64,000 nucleotides of DNA from Bettongia penicillata ogilbyi (GCA_023548195.1 JAJHZJ010000009.1:3488501-3552500); one strand, 5' to 3'; positions 21,071 through 33,284 are shown, numbered from the stretch's first letter. The notes: a model not told the origin generated them from the sequence alone. Translations and numbers: made by a program.

Positions 21071-22139
21071 TGCCAAATCATCTGTTGATTTACTTGTGCT
21101 CAAAGTTTTTAACTGAGTTTTCTTTCCATTGAACTTTTTGATAATTTCTGTATTTTTTCCTTACATTTTCCTATTTTTCATTTTCTGGACCTTTCCCTTT
21201 GATAGTGGGTCCCCCAGGGCTGGATCTTAGAGCTATCTCAGCCTCCTCCCACATTGAAGAATCTACTTTTCATCAGCCTCAGTCCTTGCTCCAAATAACT
21301 GTGGGAAAAAGAACTGGTCCCATCTGGATGCCTGTCCCTTTTCTTTCAGGTCAAGCGGAGTCCTGCCCCAGTTCTTGCTTTTCTTTAGTTCACTATTTGA
21401 GTGCTGCTGCAATGCAGTATACCCCAGGCAGAGCCTGCTTCTGTTTTCCTAGCTCTCCACTTCCTTTGCACTGAACAGAGAAGGAGAAAGAAAAGAGGTT
21501 CACACATTGAAATCTGCTACTTTCAGACACAGAATGTTTAGGTGAGGGAAGAAGCAGAGTGATTGGCATACACCTCAACAACAGCAAGAAAATTGCTGAG
21601 TGGGTCCCAGAGCAGAAGCTCATGTGTAGAGTTGCGTCACTCTACCTGAGCTAAGAGCAGGTTGGGGAGAGGTGCAGAGGGAGCACATCTGGAATTAGCC
21701 TTCTCTGTTACTGATTTATAAGGTTATTACTTCATTAGACTTCGTGGCATCTTGGTCTGGGAAGATATCTGTAATTGCTTCTTGCACATAACTTTTAAGT
21801 TCAGAGTTCTAAGATTTTGTGAGGACTGCGCTAAGTGTCTAGTCCTCTACCTTATTGGTCAGGCTGCATCACTTCTACTCACAGACTTTCTCTCTTGATC
21901 CCAAGCAGATGATGATGATGGTAGGGGCAGATGGAAAGCATGATGTGCCTCAGACTATGCTTGGCTTTCTTCTCCTCCTCTATCAGGAGCTCTAAGATGG
22001 CATGTTCACTCGCTCCTAAGGGGTTTCACTCATTTCTGTTTCAACAATTCTTCTTTGTTTGTCAGAATCTTGTCCAGAGTATCCATTTCTCATGTGACTT
22101 CCCGTCATCTCTTAAAGAATGATAGTTTATCCATATTAG
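21071..22139. other. No recognisable feature
   Basis: About 1 kb of apparently single-copy sequence. ORFs at 21199-21474, 21393-21623 and 21931-22122 have no family features. Confidence 0.4.
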
Positions 22140-22205
22140 ATAGATTATATATAGATCATCTATATCTACATATCTATATAGCATGATAGATTATCTATAT
22201 CAAAT
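22140..22205. repeat. (TATC)n/AT-rich simple repeat
   Basis: Interrupted tetranucleotide TAGA/TATC units. Confidence 0.65.
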
Positions 22206-22320
22206 TGCTTGCCCTTTCAAAAAGCAGGAAGGGAGGGGAAGAGTATTTGAACTCATATTTTTTAATTAATGTTAAAAACTGTTTGACATGTAATTGAGGA
22301 AAAATTATTTTTTTAAAGAA
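22190..22320 (+). mobile_element. L1 3' terminus
   Basis: 'atatcaaattgcttgccctt', 'gaagggaggggaagag', 'gtttgacatgtaattgagga' and an A/T-rich tail are the extreme 3' end of the marsupial L1. Confidence 0.65.
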
Positions 22321-23334
22321 TGATAGATTATTCAGTTACAAATTTATCAAGTGATCTACTTTGGCAGAGGAGAGTTCTGGCAAGAATCTAGACCTGAAGT
22401 CCCTACCATAAAAATATCACACCTGGTTGATCATCCATTTCCTAAACTCATCTAATTCCTCCTTTTGTCCAGATTGTCTGAAATATACTGTAATAACAAT
22501 ATTACTAATCTTTTTCTCTCTGTTGATTATCAATCAAATACTCTCTTCCATATTTTCCTCCTTCAGGTTACAAGATTCTCTCACATGAGTCCTTTTTAAA
22601 AACTTATAATACTTTCCCACCCAGTCTCATTACTACATAAGAAGTTAGTTTCCTTCCTTGTGCTAGAGTCTTTAGTTCACTCTGTTCCTTTCCTATGCTT
22701 TATCAAACTGTATAAAGAGATGTAAAGCTTTATGGCTGCTTCTTTTCTTGGGTCTTGTGCACCATGAATTACTGGCCCACTCTTTTGGCATCCTTCTTCC
22801 TGTGCTATACCTGCTATTCTATAATGAGTCCAGGCTTGGCAGGGCTATGTGCACATTTTTATCCTATCTTTTTTCCTCTCAGTATAAAGTCCTCTTGATA
22901 ATATTTTCAAGACTCCAGTGAAATGGTTTTTTCTACTCTTCATTAAATTTACTCCACCCCTGGCCAAGAACCCATCACTATGAATCTACGAGTGCATTTC
23001 TCTATTTTAAGCTGGCAATTGAAAGTTCAAATCCCTTTCTCAGACAAGACTCTTGTTCTCTTTGGAATTGCTTACTAGTAATCAGCAGCAGTAATGAAGG
23101 CACTCCCTCTGTTCCTAAGGTACAAAGGTTTTGTCCAACATTTTGTAACAGTAAATACCCAAGGATCCTTTTTCTTCCTTTCCCTCCCAAAGTCACATAT
23201 TTTGACACATCATCCTCCTGGTATAGGTAAGAATTCTCCTCTGTCTCTTCATATCTTTTTTTTCTTGTTTCTTCCTTGAAGCACATCTTTCATTCATTCA
23301 AGGAATACTTCATTCCCTTTGATTACCTGGACAG
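22321..23334. other. No recognisable feature
   Basis: AT-rich sequence without an assignable repeat or exon. The ORF at 23002-23286 (minus, 94 codons) has no recognisable domain. Confidence 0.4.
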
Positions 23335-23500
23335 GCAGGCATCATGATATAGTAAAGTGCTAGATGGGGAGTCAGTGGGTGTTCATTCAAACATGACCTC
23401 TGACAAATCACTTTGCTGCTCTGAATCCTAGTTCCTCATTTGTAAGATGAAGGAATTTCCCAGAATGATCTCTAATGTCCTTTATAGAATGAATTGTGAC
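23335..23500 (+). mobile_element. MIR/CORE-SINE, diverged
   Basis: 'gcatcatgatatagtaaagt', 'ggggagtcagtggg', 'tctgacaaatcactttgc', 'ctcatttgtaagatgaagga' follow MIR order. Confidence 0.6.
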
Positions 23501-23714
23501 CCTATAACTTCCATAGTCCTTCCACTCTCTCTTTTAGGATGCAGACCAATTTGCATTTTGTACTTGTACCAAGGCTATTCAGTACTGATAGAAATTAAAA
23601 AAAAAAAACAAAAACATAGCACCCTCTGTGCAGGTAACTGGAAAATTCCCCTGGACCTCCATATTAGTTTGAAGCAAGTATCTTTTATCTTCCTTTTTCA
23701 CAGCTCTGTTGTCT

Positions 23715-23852
23715 AATACCTGTCAAGAATTGTGACCCACTCTTTGTGGGCACTTTAGGGCAGATGTTATTTTTATTTTGATCACTGAACCCACAGCATC
23801 ATGGTGCCAGTAGTAGGTATTTAATAAATGCTTATTAAATTTAATTTCTGGA
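23715..23852 (+). mobile_element. L2 3' tail, diverged
   Basis: 'gacccactctttgtgggcac', 'agtaggtatttaataaatgc' resemble the L2 3' end. Confidence 0.45.
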
Positions 23853-24049
23853 TATAGGGCAATACAATTTGTTCAGCTACGTTTAACAAGCAGTAGGTAC
23901 ATTCTTGGCATAACCAAATGCAGACAGAAAGATACAAGTGATCCACAGGCAGCAGAAATACAATTATTGATTATCTTTTCTATTTCCCTGTGATTCTGCT
24001 GATTCAACTTAAAATTTGACACTGTCTCAGTTTCTGATTCTCTTTTCTT

Positions 24050-24410
24050 TTCTACCATGCCTCCACTGCCTTCTCAACCCAAACCATTCCTTTACCCATG
24101 TAACCTCCGTCTCCCATTGGCAAGTTCTTCTTGGAGTCTCTATTTTGAAGAAGGACCCTAGTTCAACCATCATTCATTCCTCTCCAAGTCCTGCTTCTGA
24201 TTCTTCCGATTTCACAGTCACCTCTTGGGTACTTTCACCTCCCCTCCCCCTTTCAACTTTCTTTGACATACTGTCTTTCCTGAATAGAATATAAATTTCT
24301 TGAGGGTAAGGACTTTCCTTCATTTTCCTTATATTTGTATCCCCAATGCTTAGGACATTGTGTAAAACACAGTAAGACTTTAATAAATGTTAGTTGATGG
24401 ACTGATTTCA
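24050..24410 (+). mobile_element. L2 LINE 3' part
   Basis: 'cttgagggtaaggactttcc', 'gtatccccaatgcttaggac' and 'ctttaataaatgttag' give a clear tail. The 5' portion is more decayed. Confidence 0.6.
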
Positions 24411-24779
24411 CTACCTGCCTTACTTCTCCTTATCACTTATTTCCAATTATCTCTTCTTACTTCCTTGGCTTTATGACTCTCTAACCCCATTGTGGGGACA
24501 GCACATAACATATTAAACACATACAAGTGGTTAGAACTATTCATGTTACAAGCATCCAGGATAGAGGACATACTATTATCTAATGAGATGTGCTCACATT
24601 GTTTCATCTTGCCATTGATCTCCCAATATGACTCAAATTCTCCGGACACTAGACTCTCTGTCCACTAGGGACAGGAGAGAAGGTAATATGAATTTGTTTA
24701 ATTGCCTCTACAGAAGGCATAGCTGTTTGAAGAAGGAAATTAGATATTTTTCACACTTTAGTCACATTTGAATCAGGAA

Positions 24780-24985
24780 ATAATGTTATAATAATACTAA
24801 TAGCATTCATATAGCACTTTGAATATGCTATTGTATTTGATCCCCACATGTAGATGTGGGTGTTCTTATACCCATTTTACAGATGAATAAACTGAGAGTG
24901 AGAAAAGTTGTGATCTTCCCAGGGTCACACAGCTAATTGAGGATCTAAGAATTCAAACTCAGGTCTTCTTGACTTGTCTAATACT
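24780..24985 (-). mobile_element. CORE-SINE (MIR/Ther type)
   Basis: Antisense: 'catatagcactttgaatatg', 'cccattttacagatgaataa', 'cccagggtcacacagctaat', 'tcaaactcaggtcttcttga'. Confidence 0.75.
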
Positions 24986-25569
24986 TTTGAGGTGCAGTCA
25001 CAAAGGACCAGTCACAGTTAGCCAACTAAAGTATGCTATCACAGATGTAGCAGAATTTACCTGAACATGTCAATCAAACAGTTCAGCATTGCCTGATTTT
25101 TTCAACATAATTTAAGAGCAAGAGAAGTCTACACACGGCTCCCAGTTCTGTCAATGTCTGACTATGCAATTTGGAACAAATCATTTACCATCTCATGCTT
25201 CCCTTACCTAATATAACTGTTATTGAGTATTATTTAGTAAAATATTTTTCAGGACTATAAAGGTAGATATTTTCATTCATAAGCAAACATATTTTATATT
25301 CAAAACTGCTGTTTGCTCTGTGTGATTCTGAGTATCCAATGCCCTTTGCTACCATTTTGAAAAAAGAGAACTGCTAGAGATTGAGGGCTATTTTCAGTTC
25401 TGGGACATCTCATGCATCACCAAGGAAAAAACAATTGAAGCTCTGTGGTTAACCTTCTGGTAATGAGCCTCTCTGCCCTTAGCTAAGCTAGTCCTTGGAT
25501 GACAGACATACGTTCCATAACCTGACTCGAACTCAAGGTCTTTGTACTCAGGGTGGCTTGCCAATAAAT
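24986..25569. other. No recognisable feature
   Basis: Nothing assignable. One scrap at about 25130-25210 has a faint MIR look. Confidence 0.35.
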
Positions 25570-25835
25570 CCACTAACAAATATTTATTAAGTGCCTACTA
25601 TGTACTGGGCATTATGCTAAGTCCTGGGGGTACAAAAGAAGCAGAAGAAAGTTCCTGCCCTCAAAGAGCTCACCATCTAATGAAGGAGACAACATGAAAA
25701 TAAATTTACATTAACAAGCTATATAAGGTATTGATAGGAAATAATAGGGAATGTACTAGACTTAAAAGAGGTTAGAAAAGGCTTCCTGAAAACAGTGAGC
25801 TATGGGGTGGGATTTAAATGGTAGAATTCCAGATA
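25570..25835 (-). mobile_element. L2 LINE 3' part
   Basis: Antisense: 'atttattaagtgcctactat', 'ctgccctcaaagagctcacc', 'aatgaaggagacaacatg', 'gaaaaggcttcctgaaaaca'. Confidence 0.75.
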
Positions 25836-25974
25836 TTGCAGATTCATCAGTCCAGTTTTCTAGGGTCCAGGATCACCTCTATTCCATTCTAAGACATAGA
25901 TATATTTCTAGGGATAAATAGGAAATACTATGTGCCATGGGCTTGAAACACTGTCCACTTCATAACACTAGCAA

Positions 25975-26150
25975 AGCAGCTTGGTATGTTGGAAAGAGCA
26001 CCAGAATCAGAGTAAGTGGAGCTGGATTCTATTTCCAGCTCTACTAATAACTAGTTGCATGACCACAGGCAAGTCTCTTCACCATTCTGAACCTCAAGCC
26101 TTCATTTGTAAAAGGACTAGGTGATCACTAAGGTTCCTGGTAGCTCTGAC
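25975..26150 (+). mobile_element. MIR
   Basis: 'gcagcttggtatgttggaaa', 'tccagctctactaataacta', 'cacaggcaagtctcttcacc', 'ttcatttgtaaaaggactag' in MIR order. Confidence 0.65.
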
Positions 26151-26714
26151 AGTACACAGTTCTATGTTTCACCCTCCTCCCTGCCATCCATCAATTTACC
26201 CATCCTTCCTTCCAAAAAGCAAACTCAATCAGCAATGAAAATTCACTTCATCCTGATTCACACCACGCCGAGTTGTTCAGGCTCCAGCCCTACATATAAA
26301 TCTGCTCATATGAAAAAATCAAGCTGTCTTAGTCACTCATATTATGGCTTGAGAAAAGGCAATTAAATGCTTTCTTAATTATAGGACGGCAAGAGGTTAA
26401 TGAGTTACTATAAAAACCAGGCCCAGCCATCTGATGGCTGTCACTGAAACACGCAGATGGAGAGAGATCCTAATTTGTAAGTCACAAAGACAGAGAATCA
26501 CTCTGAACAGAAAGGCAGGAGAGGGGCTGATGGAATGAGAAGCTGAGAATAGTGGCATAGACCCTGAAGCCCAAATACCTCTTTTCAGCAGGTCGTGTAG
26601 CGATTTATTGAAAACACCCACTAAGGAGAATAGCATAGGGGGTGAAAACTATTGGTCCAGAAACTGCTTCATGGATGTGATGGGACTACAGTGATCGATG
26701 TCCTTGGGAGCCAC
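26151..26714. other. Unassigned; includes a non-repeat block with homeodomain-type TAATTA sites
   Basis: 26340-26480 is AT-rich with a 'cttaattatag' motif followed by balanced-composition sequence, the look of a conserved non-coding element. This is an impression only; no alignment is available. Confidence 0.2.
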
Positions 26715-26832
26715 TCTGCTCAATCAACAAGCATTTCTTAAGCACTTTATATGTGCCAGGAATGACATTAAGCACTAGTGATGAAAATGCGACAAAAAGC
26801 CCTCAAGAAACTTACACAGACTGTCCAGGAAA
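26715..26832 (-). mobile_element. L2 3' scrap
   Basis: Antisense 'aagcatttcttaagcacttt', 'atatgtgccaggaatgacat', 'gccctcaagaaacttacac'. Confidence 0.6.
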
Positions 26833-27076
26833 CAAATACAAGACACACGCAAAATGGATCCTTAACATTTGGGGTATGGAGAGGGGACATGGTTGGGAAA
26901 GTGTGCAGGGCTCAGTACTGAGAGGAGGCAATACTAACAAAGTGAGAAACAGAGGGGAAAATGGACAGAGACAGAGATGTACAGAGAGAAAGAGATAGTC
27001 TGAAAAATGAAAACATGCAGAACCTAGAACCAGAAATAAATTGGAATTGTTAGGTGTTCATCTGGCTTCATTTTAT

Positions 27077-27116
27077 GTGTGTGTGTGTTGTGTGCATGTG
27101 TGTGTGTGCGTGTGTA
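27077..27116. repeat. (TG)n microsatellite
   Basis: Interrupted (TG)n of about 40 bp. Confidence 0.85.
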
Positions 27117-27260
27117 AATTGCTAGCATGGCATAGTAGAGAGGAAGTCAGCCTTACAGCCTTGAAGATCTGGGTTCAATTTCTGCTTCCTGCATGTGCTC
27201 ACTGGCTGACCACTTCTCATTGTTCTTGGGAACTCTCTAACACTAGAACAAAAAGCCATA
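27117..27260 (+). mobile_element. MIR/tRNA-SINE, diverged
   Basis: 'gcatggcatagtagagagga', 'gatctgggttcaatttctgc', 'actggctgaccacttctcat' follow the SINE head and mid-part. Confidence 0.5.
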
Positions 27261-27379
27261 AATGAGTTAATAATATAAGTTTTCTTTACTGATGAAATCA
27301 GCGATCCAAATCTTCTCCCACCCAAATGCAACAGTTTATATGTACTCTTATTACATTTCATCTTATTTGCCATATTCAG

Positions 27380-27470
27380 TGCAACTTAACTAATATTCAT
27401 TAAGTTCCTAATTAGGCAATACATTGTGCTAAGAGCTGGGGAAGATATAAAACTCCCTTTATATTTTGGG
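27380..27470 (-). mobile_element. L2 3' scrap
   Basis: Antisense 'atattcattaagttcctaat', 'attgtgctaagagctgggga'. Confidence 0.55.
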
Positions 27471-27554
27471 AATGACTCCTTCCTTTCCTATCCTTAATCA
27501 TGCATTTAATAATATTATATTCTGTCTAAGTATCCTCAGCAGCACTGAACTAGC

Positions 27555-27685
27555 TCCTTTTGGGGACAGGGAGGTGAAATTGGTTCCCTTTCAGGACTCA
27601 GTTTCCTTCTCTGTAACATGAGGGGGTTGGACTAGAAAATTTCTAAAATCTCTTACAGGTCCAACAACTTAATGATCCTACAGGA
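27555..27685 (+). mobile_element. MIR fragment
   Basis: 'ggactcagtttccttctctg', 'taacatgagggggttggact' and 'aaaatctcttacaggtcc' are MIR 3' blocks. Confidence 0.65.
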
Positions 27686-28055
27686 CATTGACACCTTCCC
27701 ATGATGCCCACTGAGACTTTTCCTCTTCTCTCTCGGAATATTCTATCTTGACATTCTCAACCATCCAAAGTCTAAGACCTACTCCAACATCTGAGTCCTA
27801 CGAACGAGTAAATGTCATATTTTTGTACATTGAGAGTCCATTCTCCCCCCAATCACTCTCAGACCTCTGTGAACCTCAGGGCAATACCAGATTCACCCCC
27901 ATTATACTGAGCAAATGTTAAGTCCTAAACCAGAGTCATAACTTAGCATGGGACAAATAGAGCCTTACCTTAGGTCACCAACAAAGGGGCAAGGGAACCT
28001 TGTGGTAAGAAGAACAAAACCCCCACTGGGGAAAAGATGAAGTGAATACTTTCAG
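27686..28055. other. No recognisable feature
   Basis: Nothing assignable. Confidence 0.35.
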
Positions 28056-28059
28056 AAAA

Positions 28060-28275
28060 GCTTCTGTGTGAACAGATAGAGGGAAGTGAGCAGAACCAGA
28101 AGAACAATTTACAAAATAACAACATTATAAAAAAAATAACTTTGAAAGATGTGAGACCTCAGATCAATGCAATGTCCAGCCATGATTCCTGAGGACTGTT
28201 GATAAATCATGCTACCTACTCACCTCTTGACAGAGAGCTGATGGCCCCAAGGGTCAGAACAAGACAGACATTTCG
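28060..28275 (+). mobile_element. L1 3' UTR-like fragment
   Basis: 'gaagtgagcagaaccagaag', 'aacaacattataaaaaa', 'gacagagagctgatggcccc' match the sense order of the marsupial L1 3' UTR and the copy at 53470. Confidence 0.6.
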
Positions 28276-28299
28276 AGAAATGAAAAATGTCACTTCTCT

Positions 28300-28762
28300 A
28301 GGGCAAGTCTTCATCACTTTGCAAGCTGATTACAGCAATGATCTGCTGGTGGGTCAGCCTGCCTTAGATCTCTCTGCACTCCAAATCATTCTCCACTCAT
28401 CTACCAAATCGATTTTCCTAAAACACAGGTTTGATCCTAACCCCCTGCTACTTAATAAACTCTAATGGTTCTCTAGTCCCTCCAGGAGCAAATGCAAAAT
28501 ACTTTGTCATTAAAAGCTCTTCATAACCTGGCCCCATCTTCCCTTTTAAGTCTTCTTACACCTTACTCCCCAACAGGTATACTTCAGTCAAGTGACTTTG
28601 GCCTCCTGACTGTTCCATGGACATGTCCTTCTATCTCAGCTCTGGGCATTTTCTCAGGCTGTCACCCATATTTGGGACACTGTCCCTCCTCCATTGCAAA
28701 AACTAACCTTCCTTTAAATTCCGATCTAAATCCTCCTTTCTATAGGAAGTCTTCCCTATGTT
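28300..28762 (+). mobile_element. L2 LINE, 5' piece of an interrupted copy
   Basis: 'gatctgctggtgggtcagcc', 'cttcataacctggccccatc', 'cttcttacaccttactcccc', 'gtcttccctatg' in L2 order. It breaks where the BovB/RTE begins. The 173-codon ORF 28492-29013 crosses this junction and is chimeric noise. Confidence 0.75.
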
Positions 28763-29690
28763 ATTGTTCAGTCATTCAGTCATGCTTGACTTTTTGTGAT
28801 CCCATGGACCACAGTATGCCAGGTCCTTCTATCCTCCACTGTCTCCTGAAGTCTGTGCAAGCTCATATTCATTGCTTCCACGACGCTGTCTATTCATTTC
28901 ATCCTCTGCCACCCCTTTTTCCTTTAATCTTTCCCAAAATCAGGGTCTTTTCCAATGAGTCCCATCTTCTCATGACTTGGCCAAAGTATTTAAACTTCAG
29001 CTTCAGTAATTGATCTTCCAATAAATGGCTTGAATTAACTTCTTTAAGAATTGATTAATTTGATCTCCTTGCTGTCCAAAAGACTTTCAAAAGTCTTCTT
29101 CAGCATGACATTTTGAGTCAATTAGGTGCACCCAGCTTTCCCTACAATCCAACTCTTACATTACTACTAGCAAAACCATAGCCTTGAACACATGAACCTT
29201 TGTCGGCAAGGTGACGTGTCTGTTTTTAGTATGCTTTCCAGATTTGCCAGAGTTTTCCTTCCAAGGAGCAAGTGTCTTTTAATTTCATGGTTGCAGTTGA
29301 CATACGTCATGTTCTTTGAGCCCAAGAATATAAAATCCAATGTTGCTTCCATGTCTTCTCCTTCTATTTTCCAGGAAGCAATGCAACCAGTTGCCAAAAT
29401 CTTAGTGCTTTGGCTTTTTATGTTGAGCTTCAAGCCAGCTTTTACACTCTCTCACCTTTATCAAGAGGCTTTTTAGTTCCTCTTCCTGCAAATTTAAGAT
29501 TGTTGGTATTTCATCTTCCAGCTTTTGATTCATCTGGCTTGGCATTTCATATGATGGATGTAAGTTAAATAAATAAGTTGACAATACACAACCTTGACGT
29601 ACTGCTTTTCCAATTAAACCAATCAGTTGTTTCATGTTTGGTTCTAACTGTTCCTTCTTCACCCACATACAGATTCCTCAGGAGACAAAT
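28763..29690 (-). mobile_element. BovB/RTE-type LINE, 5'-truncated
   Basis: The minus-strand copy ends at 28763 with the RTE tail ('ttgttcagtcattcagtcat', 'gatcccatggaccacagtat'). Upstream come the blocks 'tcttttccaatgagtccca', 'ccatagccttgaacac', 'cttccaaggagcaagtgtct', 'atcaagaggctttttagttc' and 'acaaccttgacgtactgct'. These are the RT-to-3'-end blocks of BovB. The reading frame is broken throughout. It supplies the tail type shared by the MAR1 SINEs in this window. Confidence 0.8.
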
Positions 29691-29935
29691 AACATGATCT
29701 GGAATTCCTTCTTAAACTCCTCTAAATTCCAGTGCCTTTCCTCTGTTAATTATTTCCTATGTATTCTGAATATAGTTTGCTTTATCTGTGTATGTCACAC
29801 ACAAATATACATACACACACATGACTGCAAGCTCCCTGAGAGCAGCGACTGTCTTTTGCCTTTTTTGGAATCTCATTGCTTAGCACAGTGCCTGGGAGGT
29901 GTTTACAATTATTGAATGAATGTAGGAATGTGCTT
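29691..29935 (+). mobile_element. L2 LINE, 3' piece of the interrupted copy
   Basis: 'ttcttaaactcctctaaatt', 'ccagtgcctttcctctgtta', 'gcaagctccctgagagcagc' and 'cttagcacagtgcctgggag' continue directly from the L2 sequence lost at 28762. Confidence 0.75.
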
Positions 29936-30179
29936 TACTTGACTCCACATATTTGTTGTAAGGGCTTTGTTTTTCTCTTTTTCCTCAAAGGGAAGAGGAT
30001 GAAAAGGCACAGGGATATAGCAGCAGGATTGGAGGTGGGGAGGGAAGGTCCTTGAGATATCTATTTTTTGTAAGCAGAAGATTGAAGGAAGGTCAGAAAG
30101 AATCACAAACAAGCATAACAGCTTTGAAATCTATTGATGTCTTTATACACTTTAAAAGAAAAACAAGCTGTATACCTCA

Positions 30180-30440
30180 GAAGCAGCTAGGTGGTTCAGT
30201 AGATAGAGTGTTGGGCCCAGAGTCAAAAAGATCCAAGTTCAAATCCAGCCTCATACACTTAAGAGCTTCATGCCTCTCAGCAAGTCAGTTGTCCTCTATC
30301 TCTATCCAGTTCCCCCATCTATAAAATGGGGACAGTAATGGCATGAACCTCCCTGGGTTGTTGGGAGGATGAAAGGACAAAACATTTGTAAGGGGCTTTG
30401 CAAGCATCAAAGTGCTATATAAGTACTAGCACTTAATTTG
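30180..30440 (+). mobile_element. CORE-SINE (MIR/Ther type), full-length
   Basis: 'gcagctaggtggttcagtag', 'gttcaaatccagcctcatac', 'ccatctataaaatggggaca', 'tgtaaggggctttgcaag', 'gctatataagtactagc': head to tail in order. Confidence 0.85.
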
Positions 30441-30520
30441 TTTTTTCTGTTCCACTATACACATGGAAAGACTATTTGCCATTTGTGTAATTCAGAATAA
30501 AAATGGAAAATAATTTCTAA

Positions 30521-30535
30521 AAAAGGGAATGACTA
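30521..30535. repeat. Target-site duplication of HAL1 C, 3' side
   Basis: aaaagggaatgacta, against aaaagggattgactt at 33303-33317. Copy C therefore has matching flanks of its own. Confidence 0.75.
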
Positions 30536-31354
30536 TTTTTAATACAAATTAAACTTTTTGCATTCATTTTTGCAAAATTTTGTGTTCCAAATTTTCTCCA
30601 CATTTGTCCCCTCCCCCCACCCCAATACACTGAGCATTCTAATTTTCCCTATCACCAATCTGCCCTCTCTTCTATCATCCCTCCCTTCTCTTGTCCCCAT
30701 CTTCTCTTTTGTCCTGTAGGGCCAGATGACTTTCTATTCCCCATTAACTGTATTTCTTATTTCCCAGTAGAAACAACAATACTAAACAGTTGTTCCTAAA
30801 ACTTTGAGGTCCAACTTCTCCCCATCCCTCCTTCCCCGCCTATTCCCTTTGGGAAGGCAGGCAATTCAATATAGGCCATATCTGTGGAGTTTTGCAAATT
30901 ACTTCCGTAATAGTAGTGTTGTGTAACACTAACTATATTTCCCTCCATCCTATCCTGCCCCCCACTGTTTCTATTCTGTCTTTTGATCCTGTCCCTCCCC
31001 GAGTGTTGACTTCAAATCACTCCCTCCTCCCATTGCCCTCCCTTCCATCATCCCCCCCACCCTGCTTATCTCCTTCTCCCCCACTTTCCTGTATTGTGAG
31101 ATAGGTTTTCATGCCAAAATAAGTGTGCATTTTATTGCTTCCTTTAATCAAATGTGATGAGAGCAAACTTCATGTTTTTTTCTTAGCTCTCCTCTTTTTC
31201 CCTCCACTAGAAAGTCTCCTGCTTGCCTCTTGAATGAAAGATAATTTACCCCATTCCATTTCACTCTCTCTCCTCCCACTACATTTCTCTCTCACCTTTT
31301 ACCTTAATTTCTTTTAAGATATGATCCCATCCTATTCAATTCACTCTGTGCTCT

Positions 31355-31403
31355 GTCTCTGTGTGTGTGTGCACGTGTGTATGTGTGTGTGTGTGTGTGT
31401 GTG
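31355..31403. repeat. (TG)n microsatellite inside HAL1 C
   Basis: Same element position as in A, B and D. Confidence 0.85.
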
Positions 31404-31539
31404 CAGTCCCACCAATTACCCAGATACTGAAAAATTTTAAGAGTTACAAATATTGTCTTTCCATGTAGGAATGTAAACAGTTCACTTTTGGTAAGTCCCT
31501 TATGACTTCTCTTTGCTGTTTGCTTTTTCATGCTTCTTC

Positions 31540-32639
31540 TCATTCTTGTGTTTGAAGGTCAAATTTTCTTTTCAACTCTGGTCTTTTCATCAAGAATGCT
31601 TGAAAGTCCTCTAATTCATTGAAAGACCATATTTTCCCCTGAAGCATTACACTCAGTTTTCCTGGGTAGGTGATTTTTGGTTTTAGTCCTAGTTCCTTTG
31701 ACTTCCGGAATATCCTATTCCACGCCCTTCAATCCCTTAATGTACAAGCTGCTAGATCTTGTGTTATCCTGATTTTATTTCCACAATACTGGAATTGTTT
31801 CTTTCTAGCTGCTTGCAAGATTTTCTCCTTGACCTGAGAACTCTGGAATTTGGCCACAATATGCCTAGGAGTTTCTCTTTTTGGATCTCTTTCAGGCAGT
31901 GATCGATGGATTCCTTCAATACTTATTTTATCCTCTGGTTCTAGAATATCAGGGCAGTTTTCCTTGATAATTTCATGAAAGATGATGTCTAGGCTCTTTT
32001 TTTGATCATGACTTTCAGGAAGTCCCATAATTTTTAAATTGTCTCTCCTGGAGCTATTTTCCAGGTCAGTTGTTTTTCCCATGAGATATTTCACATTCTC
32101 TTCCATTTTTTCATTCTTTTGGTTTTGTTTGGTGATTTCTTGGTGTCTCGTAAAGTCATTAGACTCCATCTGTTCCATTCTAATTTTGAGAGAACTATTA
32201 CCTTCAGTGAGCTTTTGAACCTCTTTTTCCATTTGGCTAATTCTGCTTTTGAAAGCATTCTTCTCCTCATTGGCTTTTTGAACCTCCTTTGCCAATTGAA
32301 TGAGCCTATTTTTCAAGGTGTTATTTTCTTCAGCATTTTTTTGGGTCTCTTTTAGCAAGGTATTGACCCATTTTTCATGCTTTTCCTGCATCTCTCTCAT
32401 TTCTCTTCCCAGTTTTTCCTCCACCTGTCTAACTTGCTTTTCAAAATCCTTTTTGAGCTCTTCCATGGCCTGAGCCCATTGGATATCTATTTCAGATGTC
32501 TGGGATACAGAGGCCTTGGCTTCTATGTCTTTCCCTGATGGTAAGCATTGTTCTTCCTCATCAGAAATGAAAGGGGGAAACATCTGTTCACCAAGAAAAA
32601 ACCTTCTATGGTCTTATTTTTCTTCCCTTTTCTGGGCAT
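31540..32639 (-). pseudogene. Disrupted L1-type ORF1 of HAL1 C
   Basis: ATG at 32639 (MPRKGKKNKTIEGFF). A one-base loss soon after (only one G where the family has GGTGAACAG in frame) shifts the frame, and the reading resumes at 32583 as MFPPFISDEEEQ. It then runs open for 284 codons through the coiled coil and most of the RRM, to a CGA-to-TGA stop at 31729-31731 (...TLRD). The C-terminal part continues to 31540. Only two lesions, so among the broken copies this is the best preserved. Confidence 0.85.
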
Positions 32640-33284
32640 TTTCCCAGCCAGTTACTTGACTTCTGAGATTCCTCTCCACCCTTGCCTAGATCAGCCCAGC
32701 TAGTGCTTGGGGCCTGAGCTTCAAATGCTGCTCCCCAGCCTCAGGGCTTTCAGTGGCAGGCATGGCTGCTATTCAATGTGAGCTTAAGTTCTGGTGCTCA
32801 GGTGAGGGCAGGGCCGCCTCATAGGCTCAGTTCCCTCAGGGGCTTTATGCAGAGACTTTCAGTAATGGAGCAGAGCTCCTGCCTGCTGGGGGAGCCCGGA
32901 TCTGCTGCTGTCCCTGTCTCTGTCACTGCCTCCTGAGGGGGCCTGAGTTATGGAGGCACCCTGCTCCCCTCTTGGCCAGCCCAGAAGTCTCTCTCACTGA
33001 CCTGTAGTGCCTGTGGGTGGAGGGACCTTCGCGGCCACCGGAGGTTCCATCCCTGAAGACTGCTCGGATCTGTTCCTCTTGGGGGCGCACGGCCAAGGCT
33101 GGGCTCCACTGTCCAGTGCCTGAGGGACCTTTGGTGGTGGTTTTTCAGGGCTCTCTGGAACAGAAATCTCCTCCACTGTGTTGCTGTGTGGCTTCCACTG
33201 CTCCAGAATTTGGGGGGAGTTCTTTTTACAGGAAACTTATTGGCTGTGGATTCGGAGCTAGCATATGTGAGTCTTTCTACTCCA

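Noticed and set aside
28492..29013. 173-codon plus-strand ORF
   Set aside because: It crosses the junction between L2 and an antisense BovB/RTE, so it cannot be an ancestral gene.
30180..30260. tRNA-like A-box and B-box strings
   Set aside because: They belong to SINE heads, followed by the CORE-SINE body; no cloverleaf-complete tRNA gene was seen here or at the other SINE heads.
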